The translations under genes and the position numbers were made by a program. From the NCBI RefSeq assembly GCF_900109545.1, contig NZ_FOAP01000004.1, positions 1 through 64,000 of the forward strand: a DNA stretch of 64,000 nucleotides, read 5' to 3'. Shown here piece by piece: positions 34,350 through 42,091 of the stretch. Source of the stretch: Stigmatella aurantiaca. Its GTDB lineage: Bacteria > Myxococcota > Myxococcia > Myxococcales > Myxococcaceae. The notes beneath the pieces are model-generated. The model did no database searches. It was given only the letters and a program-made list of their open reading frames with translations, and was not told the DNA's origin. Position 1 is the first letter of the stretch. Each line of letters starts with the position of its first letter.

Positions 34350-35363
34350 ATGCATCCCCAGAAGTTCCGGGCAGTCCTTGGTTGTCTGGCCGCCGTATTG
34401 GCCGTGGCTTGCAGCAAGAGCGAGCCGTCCGCGCAGGCCCCTCAGTCCGCCCAGGCCCCCTCGGCCGCGGCGTCCGGCGCGGCCCCGCGCAAGAACCTCA
34501 CCATCGCCGTCGTCACCCACGGCCAGGCCTCCGACACCTTCTGGAGCGTGGTGAAGAATGGCGTGAACAACGCCGCCCAGGACAGCGGGGTGACGGTCAC
34601 CTACAACGCGCCGCAGACCTTCGACATGGTGGCCATGAGCCGCCTCATCGACGCCGAGGTGGCCAAGAAGCCCGATGGGCTGGTGGTCTCCATCCCGGAC
34701 GCCGAGGCGCTCTCCCGGTCCATCAGGGCCGCCGTGGACGCGGGCATTCCCGTCATTTCCATCAACTCGGGCGCCGACGTGTACAAGGGGCTGGGCGTGC
34801 TGCTCCACGTGGGGCAGACCGAGTATGAGGCCGGTGTGGGCGGCGGGGAGAAGATGGCCGCCACGGGCGTGAAGAACGTGCTCTGCGTGAACCACGAGGT
34901 GGGCAATGCCTCGCTGGACCTGCGCTGCAAGGGCTTCCTGGACGCGGTGGCGAAGGCGGGCGGCACCGGGCGGGTGCTCTCCGTGAACGCGGCGGACCCG
35001 ACCGACTCACAGCAGAAGGTCTCCGCCGCGCTGACGGGCGGGGTGGACGGCATCCTCACGCTTGGCCCCTTGAGCTCGAACGCGGCGCTGGCCGCGCTGA
35101 GGCAGGGCGGCAGCCTGGGCAAGGTGAAGCTGGGCACCTTCGATTTGACCCCGGACGTGCTTTCCGGCATCCAGGGGGGCGAATTGGAGTTCGCCATCGA
35201 TCAACAGCAATACCTGCAGGGGTACCTGCCGATCGTGCTCCTGTCTCAGTACAAGCAGTTCGGCGTGTTGCCGGCGGGCGGTGTCCTCCCGACCGGTCCA
35301 GGGTTCGTGACCCGCGAGACGGCATCCCGGGTCATCGAGCTCAGCAAGCAGGGCATCCGGTAG
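34350..35363 (+). CDS. sugar ABC transporter substrate-binding lipoprotein (FrcB/RbsB class)
   Basis: ATG 34350 with AAGGA upstream gives 337 residues. The signal ends at AVLAVAC, a lipobox-like site, followed by a Ser/Ala/Gln linker. The binding fold of family 1 sugar-binding proteins follows: [20 protein letters not shown], a [19 protein letters not shown] hinge region, ISINSGAD and [12 protein letters not shown]. It captures a monosaccharide in the periplasm and hands it to the permease encoded 7 nt downstream. Confidence 0.9.
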   Translation: MHPQKFRAVLGCLAAVLAVACSKSEPSAQAPQSAQAPSAAASGAAPRKNLTIAVVTHGQASDTFWSVVKNGVNNAAQDSGVTVTYNAPQTFDMVAMSRLIDAEVAKKPDGLVVSIPDAEALSRSIRAAVDAGIPVISINSGADVYKGLGVLLHVGQTEYEAGVGGGEKMAATGVKNVLCVNHEVGNASLDLRCKGFLDAVAKAGGTGRVLSVNAADPTDSQQKVSAALTGGVDGILTLGPLSSNAALAALRQGGSLGKVKLGTFDLTPDVLSGIQGGELEFAIDQQQYLQGYLPIVLLSQYKQFGVLPAGGVLPTGPGFVTRETASRVIELSKQGIR

Positions 35364-35370
35364 GGAGTAC

Positions 35371-36354
35371 ATGCGCAGAATCCTGAATCGCCCAGAGCTG
35401 GGGGCCGCCTGCGGAGTGGTGGCGGTCTGGTTGTTCTTCGCCAGTTATGCGGGGGGCTCGGGATTCCTGTCCCAGGCCGGGGCCGCCACCTATCTGGAGA
35501 TCGCCTCCGAGCTGGGCCTGCTGGCCGTCGCCGTCTCCATGTTGATGATCGCCGGCGAGTTCGACCTGTCCGTGGGCTCGATGATCGCCGCCTGCGGGAT
35601 GACCATCTCGCTCCTGTGCGACCGGCTGGGCTGGTCGCTCTGGGCGGCCATCGCGGTGGCGGCCGTGCTCGCGCTGGCCGTGGGGCTGCTCAACGGGCTG
35701 GTGGTGACACGCACGAAGCTGCCCTCGTTCATCGTCACCCTGGGCACGCTGTTCATCCTCAGCGGGGCCACCATCGGCGTGACACGCCTGGTGACGGGGC
35801 GCACCCAGGTGGGCGGGCTGCGCCAGGCGCTGCACTACGCCTCGGCCGAGACGCTCTTCGCCAGCCGCATTGGCGTCTTCTCCGTGTCCATCCTCTGGTG
35901 GATCGGCATCACGGTGCTGGCCAGCTGGGTGCTGTTGCGCACGCGCTTCGGCAACTGGATCTTCGGGGCGGGCGGGGCGCCGGACGCGGCGCGCAACCTG
36001 GGCGTGCCGGTGGCCCGGGTGAAGATCGCCATGTTCATGACGACCGCCTTGTGCGCGTGCCTCATCGCCACGTTCCAGGCGGTGAAGTTCACCGGCTCGG
36101 ACGTGCTGCGCGGCACGGGCAAGGAGCTGGAGGCCATCCTGGCCGCGGTGCTCGGGGGCACGCTGCTCACGGGCGGCCACGGCTCGGTGCTCGGCGCCGC
36201 GCTGGGGGCGCTCATCTTCGGCATGGTGCAGCAGGGCATCGTGTTCGCCGGGGTGGACTCCGACTGGTACAAGGTCTTCCTCGGGGTGATGTTGGTGGGC
36301 GCGGTGCTCGTCAACACCTACGTCCGGGGCCGGATGGTGGAGGCGCGGCGATGA
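35371..36354 (+). CDS. sugar ABC transporter permease (FrcC/RbsC class)
   Basis: The 327-residue integral membrane protein has about 8-10 hydrophobic helices and the BPD_transp_2 signatures [31 protein letters not shown] and a C-terminal [25 protein letters not shown] at 35363-35367 is its ribosome site, and its stop overlaps the ATPase start (ATGA). It forms the membrane channel, presumably as a homodimer. Confidence 0.9.
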   Translation: MRRILNRPELGAACGVVAVWLFFASYAGGSGFLSQAGAATYLEIASELGLLAVAVSMLMIAGEFDLSVGSMIAACGMTISLLCDRLGWSLWAAIAVAAVLALAVGLLNGLVVTRTKLPSFIVTLGTLFILSGATIGVTRLVTGRTQVGGLRQALHYASAETLFASRIGVFSVSILWWIGITVLASWVLLRTRFGNWIFGAGGAPDAARNLGVPVARVKIAMFMTTALCACLIATFQAVKFTGSDVLRGTGKELEAILAAVLGGTLLTGGHGSVLGAALGALIFGMVQQGIVFAGVDSDWYKVFLGVMLVGAVLVNTYVRGRMVEARR

Positions 36355-37181
36355 GTAGCCTGGAGGGAGGGCGCGTGCCGCTGCTCGAGGTGGAGGGCCT
36401 GGCCCGCTCCTTCGGCAAGGTGGCCGCGCTGGAGGACGTGTCCATGAACGTGCACGCGGGCGAAGTCATGTGCGTGCTCGGGGACAACGGCGCCGGCAAG
36501 TCGACGCTCATCAAGACGCTGTCGGGCGTGCACCTGCCGGACCGGGGAATCATGCGGATAGCCGGCGAGGAAGTCCGGCTGAAGTCCCCGCGCGAGGCGA
36601 GAGACCGGGGCATCGCGACCGTGTACCAGGATCTCGCCATGGTCCCGATGCTCTCCATCGTGCGCAACTTCTTCCTGGGCGCCGAGCCGATGAAGGGGGT
36701 GTGGCCCTTCCGGTGGTTCGACCTGGGCGCCGCGGACGCGGTGGTCCGCACCGAGCTGGAGAAGATGGGCATCCGCGTCCGGAACACCTCGGAGGCGGTG
36801 GGGACGCTGTCGGGCGGAGAGCGGCAGTCCATCGCCATCGCCCGGGCCGTGTACTTCGGCGCCCGGGTGCTCATCCTCGACGAGCCGACCTCGGCGCTGG
36901 GCGTGAAGCAGGCGGGCATCGTGCTGCGCTACGTGGCCCAGGCGCGGGCGCGGGGCTGTGGCGTCATCCTCGTCACCCACAACCCGCACCATGCGTGGCT
37001 CATCGGAGACCGCTTCACGATCCTCAACCGGGGCCGGAGCCAGGGCACCTTCTCCAAGGATCAGATCACCCGCGAGGAGCTGATCCAGCGCATGGCCGGC
37101 GGGCGTGAGCTGGAGGAGCTGACGCACGAGCTGGGCGAGTTCAAGCGGGAGACCACGGCCCGCGTGGCCGTGAGCAGCTGA
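36351..37181 (+). CDS. sugar ABC transporter ATP-binding protein, single-domain (FrcA-like)
   Basis: ATG 36351 is set by the ATGA overlap with the permease gene. The 276-residue protein has Walker [13 protein letters not shown], the Q-loop VYQDLAMVP, the signature [15 protein letters not shown], Walker [13 protein letters not shown] and the switch VTHNPHHAW. Most ribose-type importers use a duplicated ~500-residue ATPase; this one has a single domain, as in the fructose system FrcBCA. It powers uptake with the two preceding genes. Confidence 0.9.
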   Translation: MSSLEGGRVPLLEVEGLARSFGKVAALEDVSMNVHAGEVMCVLGDNGAGKSTLIKTLSGVHLPDRGIMRIAGEEVRLKSPREARDRGIATVYQDLAMVPMLSIVRNFFLGAEPMKGVWPFRWFDLGAADAVVRTELEKMGIRVRNTSEAVGTLSGGERQSIAIARAVYFGARVLILDEPTSALGVKQAGIVLRYVAQARARGCGVILVTHNPHHAWLIGDRFTILNRGRSQGTFSKDQITREELIQRMAGGRELEELTHELGEFKRETTARVAVSS

Positions 37182-37187
37182 AGCACC

Positions 37188-37212
37188 GGGCTCACGCCTC
37201 CCCGGTGAGCCC
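37188..37212. terminator. convergent hairpin between ABC ATPase and nth
   Basis: GGGCTCAC (37188-37195) pairs with GTGAGCCC (37205-37212), an 8-bp perfect stem with a 9-nt loop. It begins 7 nt after the ATPase stop and overlaps the last codons of the convergent nth gene. No U-run is seen. Confidence 0.4.
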
Positions 37213-37836
37213 CAGCTTCGGACAGAACGCCGCCAGGGGGCAGGCCTCGCACCGGGGCTTGCGGGCCATGCAGGTGTAGCGGCCATGGAGCACCATGGCG
37301 GGCCCGAAGAAGGTCCACTGGTCCTGGGGCACCAGGCGCATCAGCTCCTGTTCGATGTCCTCGGGCTTCTTCTTCTTCGTGAGCCCCAGCCGCTGGCTGA
37401 CGCGGGCCACGTGGGTGTCGACGATGACGCCCGAGGGAATCTGGAACGCGGTGTTGAGCACGACGTTCGCCGTCTTGCGGGCCACGCCCGGCAACGTCAC
37501 GAGCGCATCGAGGCTCTGGGGCACTTCGCCCCCGAACCGGGCGAGCAGCTCCCGGCTCATGGTCTGCACCGCCTTCGCCTTCTGCTTGTAGAAGCCCGTG
37601 GGCCGGAGGTCCTCTTCGAGCGCCGCCGTGTCCGCCTGGGCGAGGGCCTGGGGCCCCGGGTACTTCTGGAAGAGGGTGGCGGTCACCCGGTTCACGCGCT
37701 CGTCCGTGCACTGCGCGGCCAGGATCGTGGCCACGAGCAGCTCGAACGGGGTGTTCCAGTTCAGCTCGTAGCGCGCCTCGGGATGGGCCTGCCGGAGCTG
37801 CTGGAGGAGGGGAGGAATGAGGGAGGCTGCGGACAT
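37192..37836 (-). CDS. nth: endonuclease III
   Basis: The 214-residue product matches Nth in length and motifs: FELLVATILAAQCTDERVN, the helix-hairpin-helix LPGVARKTANVVLNTAF with catalytic Lys, the VDTHVARVSQRLGL segment with catalytic Asp, and the 4Fe-4S ligands C-x6-C-x2-C-x5-C in CMARKPRCEACPLAAFC. It removes oxidised pyrimidines and nicks the abasic site in base-excision repair. ATG 37836 is preferred to the in-frame ATG 37878. Confidence 0.95.
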   Translation of the reverse strand: MSAASLIPPLLQQLRQAHPEARYELNWNTPFELLVATILAAQCTDERVNRVTATLFQKYPGPQALAQADTAALEEDLRPTGFYKQKAKAVQTMSRELLARFGGEVPQSLDALVTLPGVARKTANVVLNTAFQIPSGVIVDTHVARVSQRLGLTKKKKPEDIEQELMRLVPQDQWTFFGPAMVLHGRYTCMARKPRCEACPLAAFCPKLGLTGEA

Positions 37837-37943
37837 GCCGTGGCACGTATCAGCAAGCGGATGGCGCCTCCAGGACATCGCTGAACCTTCTGTTCCGGCC
37901 GGGTTTGTGCAAAGCCTGGGGCGGGGCCGGAAAGAGGAACATC

Positions 37944-39017
37944 ATGAAGTTCGTGAAGCATGTTCGTGTGTGGGTTGCTCTGGGGGCGGTTTCCATGTCG
38001 ATGGGGTGCGCGGGCGAGGCGGATGTCCCCGCCGAGCCCAGACCGCAAGCCCAGCAGACCGTTCAGGCACTGGAAATCCTGGAGCCCACGGTCGATCTCT
38101 CCACCTACACGGTTTACACGGTGGCAGAGCGCCAGGGCCATCCGGAGGCGGGCGAGCCGGAGTACGCCTTCCTCGCGACGGGCTTGGATGCCTTGAAGGT
38201 GGACGGGCCTCTCCTCGCGGCGGACAGCGGACTGTTCGTGCTCGACGGGGCGGGGATCCAGAAGCACCCGGAGGCGAGGAGGGAGGACTCTCCCTACACC
38301 TTCCGCGTCACGGTGAACCCGCGGCTGTCCTTCGACGTGAAGATGTATGACTACGACCATGAGGTGGCGCTGGCCGCGGTGAAGCTGATCCCTCAGGGGG
38401 CCTCGTTCCAGAGCGTGTTTGTCTTCAGCACCTCGCAGGTGGATGAGGGCGTCGCGCACGATCTGGTCATCACGCCCTTCATCGACGGCGTGGCGGGGAC
38501 GCCCACCGCTCCGGTGTCCCTCGAGTCCCGCTTCGTGGCCAGCGCTCCGCTGGAGTTCCTCAATCCCATGATCGACTTGTCTGCGTACACGCAATACGAG
38601 TACTGGGAGCTCACGGGTAACCCCGAGGCGCAGAACCCCTGGGAGCCCTACCTTCAGGGGGGCGTGCAGGCCGCGAAGGTGGAGGGGCCCCTTGTTGATC
38701 TGGAGCCGGGGCTGTTCGTGTTCGACGGGGCGAGCATCCAGAAGCACCTCGAGGCGGGTTCCCCGGGCGCGCCCTATGTCTTCCGCGTCACGGTGAACCC
38801 GCGGCTGTCCTTCGACGTGACGTTCAGCGCCTATCACCAGGAGTTGGACCTGGCGGGCGTGAGGATCTTCACGCGCGGTCCCTCTCTGGACAGTGTGTTC
38901 ATCTTCAGCGGTTCACCGGTGGCGGAAGGCGTCGCGCGCAAACTGGTCATCACGCCCTTTATCGATGGGGTGGCCGGGACGCCCACCTGGCCCATGACCA
39001 TCGAGTCCGGTCTCTAA
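37944..39017 (+). CDS. lipoprotein made of two ~160-residue repeats
   Basis: ATG 37944 (AGAGGA upstream) gives 357 residues with the lipobox MSMGC. After a short linker, two tandem domains of about 160 residues follow (about 50-205 and 208-357). Each has DLSxYT, a GLFVxDGAxIQKHxEA strand, FRVTVNPRLSFDV, and VITPFIDGVAGTPT. The repeat unit at DNA level is 480 nt. No family is recognised; the strand-rich pattern suggests a surface beta-sandwich protein. Confidence 0.75.
   Translation: MKFVKHVRVWVALGAVSMSMGCAGEADVPAEPRPQAQQTVQALEILEPTVDLSTYTVYTVAERQGHPEAGEPEYAFLATGLDALKVDGPLLAADSGLFVLDGAGIQKHPEARREDSPYTFRVTVNPRLSFDVKMYDYDHEVALAAVKLIPQGASFQSVFVFSTSQVDEGVAHDLVITPFIDGVAGTPTAPVSLESRFVASAPLEFLNPMIDLSAYTQYEYWELTGNPEAQNPWEPYLQGGVQAAKVEGPLVDLEPGLFVFDGASIQKHLEAGSPGAPYVFRVTVNPRLSFDVTFSAYHQELDLAGVRIFTRGPSLDSVFIFSGSPVAEGVARKLVITPFIDGVAGTPTWPMTIESGL
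38300..38820 (+). repeat. 480-nt tandem duplication core
   Basis: Bases 38300-38340 are identical to 38780-38820 (41 nt), exactly 480 nt apart. They encode FRVTVNPRLSFDV in both domains of the lipoprotein. Flanking parts (around 38240/38720 and 38470/38950) are also near-identical, with mostly silent changes. Confidence 0.8.
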
Positions 39018-39024
39018 AAAGGGA

Positions 39025-39059
39025 CGGACGCCCGGGGGCACGAGGCTCCCGGGCGTCCG
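39025..39059. terminator. strong convergent hairpin terminator
   Basis: CGGACGCCCGGG (39025-39036) pairs perfectly with CCCGGGCGTCCG (39048-39059), a 12-bp stem with an 11-nt loop. It is placed 7 nt after the plus-strand stop at 39017 and 22 nt from the minus-strand stop at 39082, so it can serve both genes. Confidence 0.7.
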
Positions 39060-39081
39060 GACTTCCCACGGGCGAGGCCGC

Positions 39082-39690
39082 TCAGGGCGACCAGGGATCC
39101 GTCAGGAGGAAGGTGGCGTCCTCCTCGAAGGCCCAGCCGCTTCCCTCGCCGACGTACAGGAAGTCATCGGTGTGGTGGAGGTACATGCCCGGCAGGGCGC
39201 AGGACTCGAAGCTGAGCGCGTGCAGGTCCGCCAGTCCCTGCCGGGGGCAGAAGGTGGCGTCTTCCAGGAAGCGTGGGTGCGAGCTGCCTTCGTCCAGCCA
39301 CACCTCGGCGTTCTCCTGCCGCAGGAAGGAGCCCGGGTAGAGGCTCGACTCGAACGAGACACAGCGGTCATCCGCCAGCCCCGGCACCATCCGGAACGTG
39401 GCGTCGTCCATGTCCCAGCCCGTCCGGATGAGGGAGATCATCCCCCGGCCCTCGGCGGTGCGGACGTAGTAGTCCATGTAGGTGTACGACTCCATGGAGA
39501 AGAAGCCCCCCATTTCGTTGTGCAGGGAGACGCTGCCGTGGATGCCGGAGCCTTCCAGGGCGGGGCACCCCACGTAGGGCGCTGGCTCGTACGGATCATC
39601 CGAGTCTTCGATGATACAGCCGGGGAGGGCCGCGACGGCGGCGAGGGTCAGGAAGCGCTTGAACCAGCGAGAGGGCGTGGGGGTCATCAT
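39082..39690 (-). CDS. lipoprotein with AbfB (CBM42-like) domain
   Basis: ATG 39690 (a second ATG directly follows; AGGGA upstream) gives 202 residues. The signal ends with the lipobox ALPGC. The mature part has beta-trefoil-like units of the alpha-L-arabinofuranosidase B type: CVSFESSLYPGSFLRQENAE, FLEDATFCPRQGL, LSFESCALPGMYLHH. The AbfB domain binds arabinofuranose side chains. No catalytic domain is present, so it is a carbohydrate-binding surface lipoprotein. Confidence 0.75.
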   Translation of the reverse strand: MMTPTPSRWFKRFLTLAAVAALPGCIIEDSDDPYEPAPYVGCPALEGSGIHGSVSLHNEMGGFFSMESYTYMDYYVRTAEGRGMISLIRTGWDMDDATFRMVPGLADDRCVSFESSLYPGSFLRQENAEVWLDEGSSHPRFLEDATFCPRQGLADLHALSFESCALPGMYLHHTDDFLYVGEGSGWAFEEDATFLLTDPWSP

Positions 39691-39803
39691 GGGTTCCCTG
39701 ATGACGCCCCCCCCGGCTTGGATATTCACCAGCCGTCCGTGCACGGGGCTTCTGTTCCCGCCTCCGGTGGCCGGAGGGTATAGGGTAGGGGGCGAAAGCC
39801 CCC

Positions 39804-40628
39804 ATGAAACTCTACGCCCTCAGCGACCTTCACCTGCGCTACGAGCACAACCGGCAGGCGCTCGAGTCCATTGCCCCGCACCCGGAGGATTGGCTCATCG
39901 CCGCCGGGGACATCGGGGAGACGCCGGAGCACATGGACTTCGCGTGGCGCACGCTGACGGCGCGCTTCCGGAAGGTCATCTGGGTGCCCGGCAACCACGA
40001 GCTGTGGACGGTGTCCCGCGAGCCTGGCGCGCTCCGGGGCGAGGCGCTCTACCAGCAGCGCGTGGCCGAGTGCCGCGCCCACGGGGTGCTCACCCCGGAG
40101 GACCCCTATCCGCGCTGGCCCGGGGAGGGGCCGCACCGGGTGCTGGTGCCGATGTTCCTGCTCTACGACTACTCGTTCCGGCCGGACCACGTCGCCGAAC
40201 AGGACGCCATTCAGTGGGCCATGCACTCCGACGTGCTCTGCACCGACGAGGCCCTGCTGCACCCGGATCCGTACCCCTCGCGCGCCGCCTGGTGCGCCGC
40301 GCGCGTGGAGCAGACGATCGCCCGGCTGGAGGCACTGCCCGCCGATTGCTCCACGCTGCTCATCAACCACTTTCCGCTGCGCTACGAGCACGTCCGCCTG
40401 CCGCGTATCCCCCGGTTCTCCCTCTGGTGCGGCACGAAGAAGACGGAGGACTGGCACCGGCGCTTCCGGGCCGAGGTCGTCGTCTCCGGGCACCTCCACA
40501 TGCCCGCCACGCTCTGGCGGGATGGGGTCCGCTTCGAGGAAGTCTCCCTGGGCTACCCCAAGCAGTGGACCTGGCGGGGAGACATCTCGCACCTGCTCCG
40601 GGAGATCCTGCCCGGTCCCTTGCCCTGA
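39804..40628 (+). CDS. calcineurin-like metallophosphoesterase
   Basis: The 274-residue cytoplasmic protein has the five metallophosphoesterase blocks: SDLHL (D8, H10), AAGDIG (D36), WVPGNHELW, LLINHFPLR and VVVSGHLHMP. These residues bind two divalent metals. It hydrolyses a phosphomonoester or diester; the substrate is not indicated by its neighbours. It is a single gene with its own upstream region. Confidence 0.85.
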   Translation: MKLYALSDLHLRYEHNRQALESIAPHPEDWLIAAGDIGETPEHMDFAWRTLTARFRKVIWVPGNHELWTVSREPGALRGEALYQQRVAECRAHGVLTPEDPYPRWPGEGPHRVLVPMFLLYDYSFRPDHVAEQDAIQWAMHSDVLCTDEALLHPDPYPSRAAWCAARVEQTIARLEALPADCSTLLINHFPLRYEHVRLPRIPRFSLWCGTKKTEDWHRRFRAEVVVSGHLHMPATLWRDGVRFEEVSLGYPKQWTWRGDISHLLREILPGPLP

Positions 40629-40766
40629 GCCGCCTGCCGTGAGCAGGCACCTTGGGCGGGGAGGGGGCGCGTCCGGCAGTGGGTAGATGCCTGGGGTGCC
40701 AGGGCGAATGGTCGGGAAGTCCCGGGTCATTAGGTTCTCCTTGCTTGCGGAGTAGAGGGGGAACCC

Positions 40767-42023
40767 ATGGCTGAAGGGCAATCCAAGGGAACGTGGAGGG
40801 CTGTGTTGGGGGTGTGCTTTGGGCTGCTGGGAGGGCCCGCCGTGGCGCAATCGCCGGAGGTGGAGGGCAAGTGGTCCTCCCCGCTGGCGTGGCCGTTGTC
40901 CGCCCAGCACGTTCACCTGCGCCACCACAACACGACGCTGCTGCCCGATGGCACGGTGCTCGTGACGGGAGGCACCCGGACAGGCGGGTTCGATGACCGC
41001 GCGGGCGCCGTGCTCCATGCCGAGCTCTTTGAGCCGGAGACTGGCCAGTGGACCTCGCTCGCCAGCGAGCGCATCTATCGCGGCTATCACTCCACCGCGC
41101 TCCTGCTGCCGGATGGGCGGGTGCTGAGCGCCGGCGGAAACGGGGAGTCCTCCGCGGAGATCTTCGAGCCGCCCTACCTCTTCAAGGGGCCACGTCCCAC
41201 CCTCACCGAGGCGCCGGACGCGCTGCTGCCGGGCACGGCCTTCCAGGTGCGCACCCCCGAGGCGGCGCAGATCAAGAAGGTGACCCTGCTGGCCCTGGGC
41301 TCCTCCACGCACGCCTTCGATCAGAACCAGCGGCTGCTCACGCTGTCGCACTCCGTGAACGAGGAGGGGCTGCGCGTGAGCGCCCCCGAGAGCAACCTCC
41401 TGGCGCCCCCGGGGCCGTACATGCTCTTCCTGGTGAGCGAGGCGGGGGTGCCCTCCGTGGCCAAGCGGGTGCAGGTGGGCAAGGTGGCCTCCCGGTTCTC
41501 GAGCGTCATCTCCTTCAGCGACGAGTGGAAGTACGGCGACAGCAACGTGGACCGGGGCACGTCCTGGCTCGCCGCGGGCTATGACGACTCGGCGTGGAAG
41601 TCCGGGCCCGGCCAGTTCGGCCATGGCGATGGTGACGAGGCCACCGTGCTGGCCGCCACCCGGCCCGCCCGGCCCTCCACCTACTTCCGCAAGAAGTTCC
41701 AGCTCTCCGGGCCCGTGTCCTCGGCCACGCTGGAGCTCCTCTTCGAGGATGGAATCGCCGTCTTCGTGAACGGCACGCAGGTGTGCTCACGCAACATCGG
41801 GCGCCTGGCGCACGCGAAGTACGCAACGGGCTCGCTGGAGAACGCGCGGGAGAAGGTGGACCTGGTGCTTCAGCCCAACCCCTTCGTGGTGGGCGAGAAC
41901 ACCCTCGCCGGGGTGGTGAAACAGGTGGGCGCCACGTCTCCGGATCTCTCGTTTGATCTCGCCCTGGACGTGGGAATCCAACGGGAGGCCCGGCCCCCCA
42001 CGGGCCTCCCTCCGCGCCGGTAG
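40767..42023 (+). CDS. galactose oxidase-like (FbfB-type) protein with truncated propeller
   Basis: The 418-residue secreted protein (signal to about GGPAVA-Q) starts with a first-blade motif WSSPLAWPLSAQHVHL and then jumps at residue ~51 to a late-blade motif HNTTLLPDGTVLVTGGT. Next come RGYHSTALLLPDGRVLSAGG (copper ligand pair Y107/H108), EIFEPPYLFKGPRPTL and the DUF1929 domain with THAFDQNQR (third ligand H182). Full-length relatives have about 200 more residues here, holding the Cys-linked Tyr of the radical site, which is missing. A ~150-residue jelly-roll-like C-terminal domain is added (DEWKYGDS, LAAGYDDSAWKSG). A FbfB homologue acts in Stigmatella fruiting-body formation. This copy is probably not a working oxidase. 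Confidence 0.75.
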   Translation: MAEGQSKGTWRAVLGVCFGLLGGPAVAQSPEVEGKWSSPLAWPLSAQHVHLRHHNTTLLPDGTVLVTGGTRTGGFDDRAGAVLHAELFEPETGQWTSLASERIYRGYHSTALLLPDGRVLSAGGNGESSAEIFEPPYLFKGPRPTLTEAPDALLPGTAFQVRTPEAAQIKKVTLLALGSSTHAFDQNQRLLTLSHSVNEEGLRVSAPESNLLAPPGPYMLFLVSEAGVPSVAKRVQVGKVASRFSSVISFSDEWKYGDSNVDRGTSWLAAGYDDSAWKSGPGQFGHGDGDEATVLAATRPARPSTYFRKKFQLSGPVSSATLELLFEDGIAVFVNGTQVCSRNIGRLAHAKYATGSLENAREKVDLVLQPNPFVVGENTLAGVVKQVGATSPDLSFDLALDVGIQREARPPTGLPPRR

Positions 42024-42091
42024 TAGAACTAACTGTCCAATGTTGTGCGATTAGATCGCTTTTAAAGAGTCTGACACCAAGAAGATCTACG

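Noticed and set aside
38300..38820. CRISPR-like spaced repeats
   Set aside because: Only two copies 480 nt apart inside one reading frame; this is a protein domain duplication.
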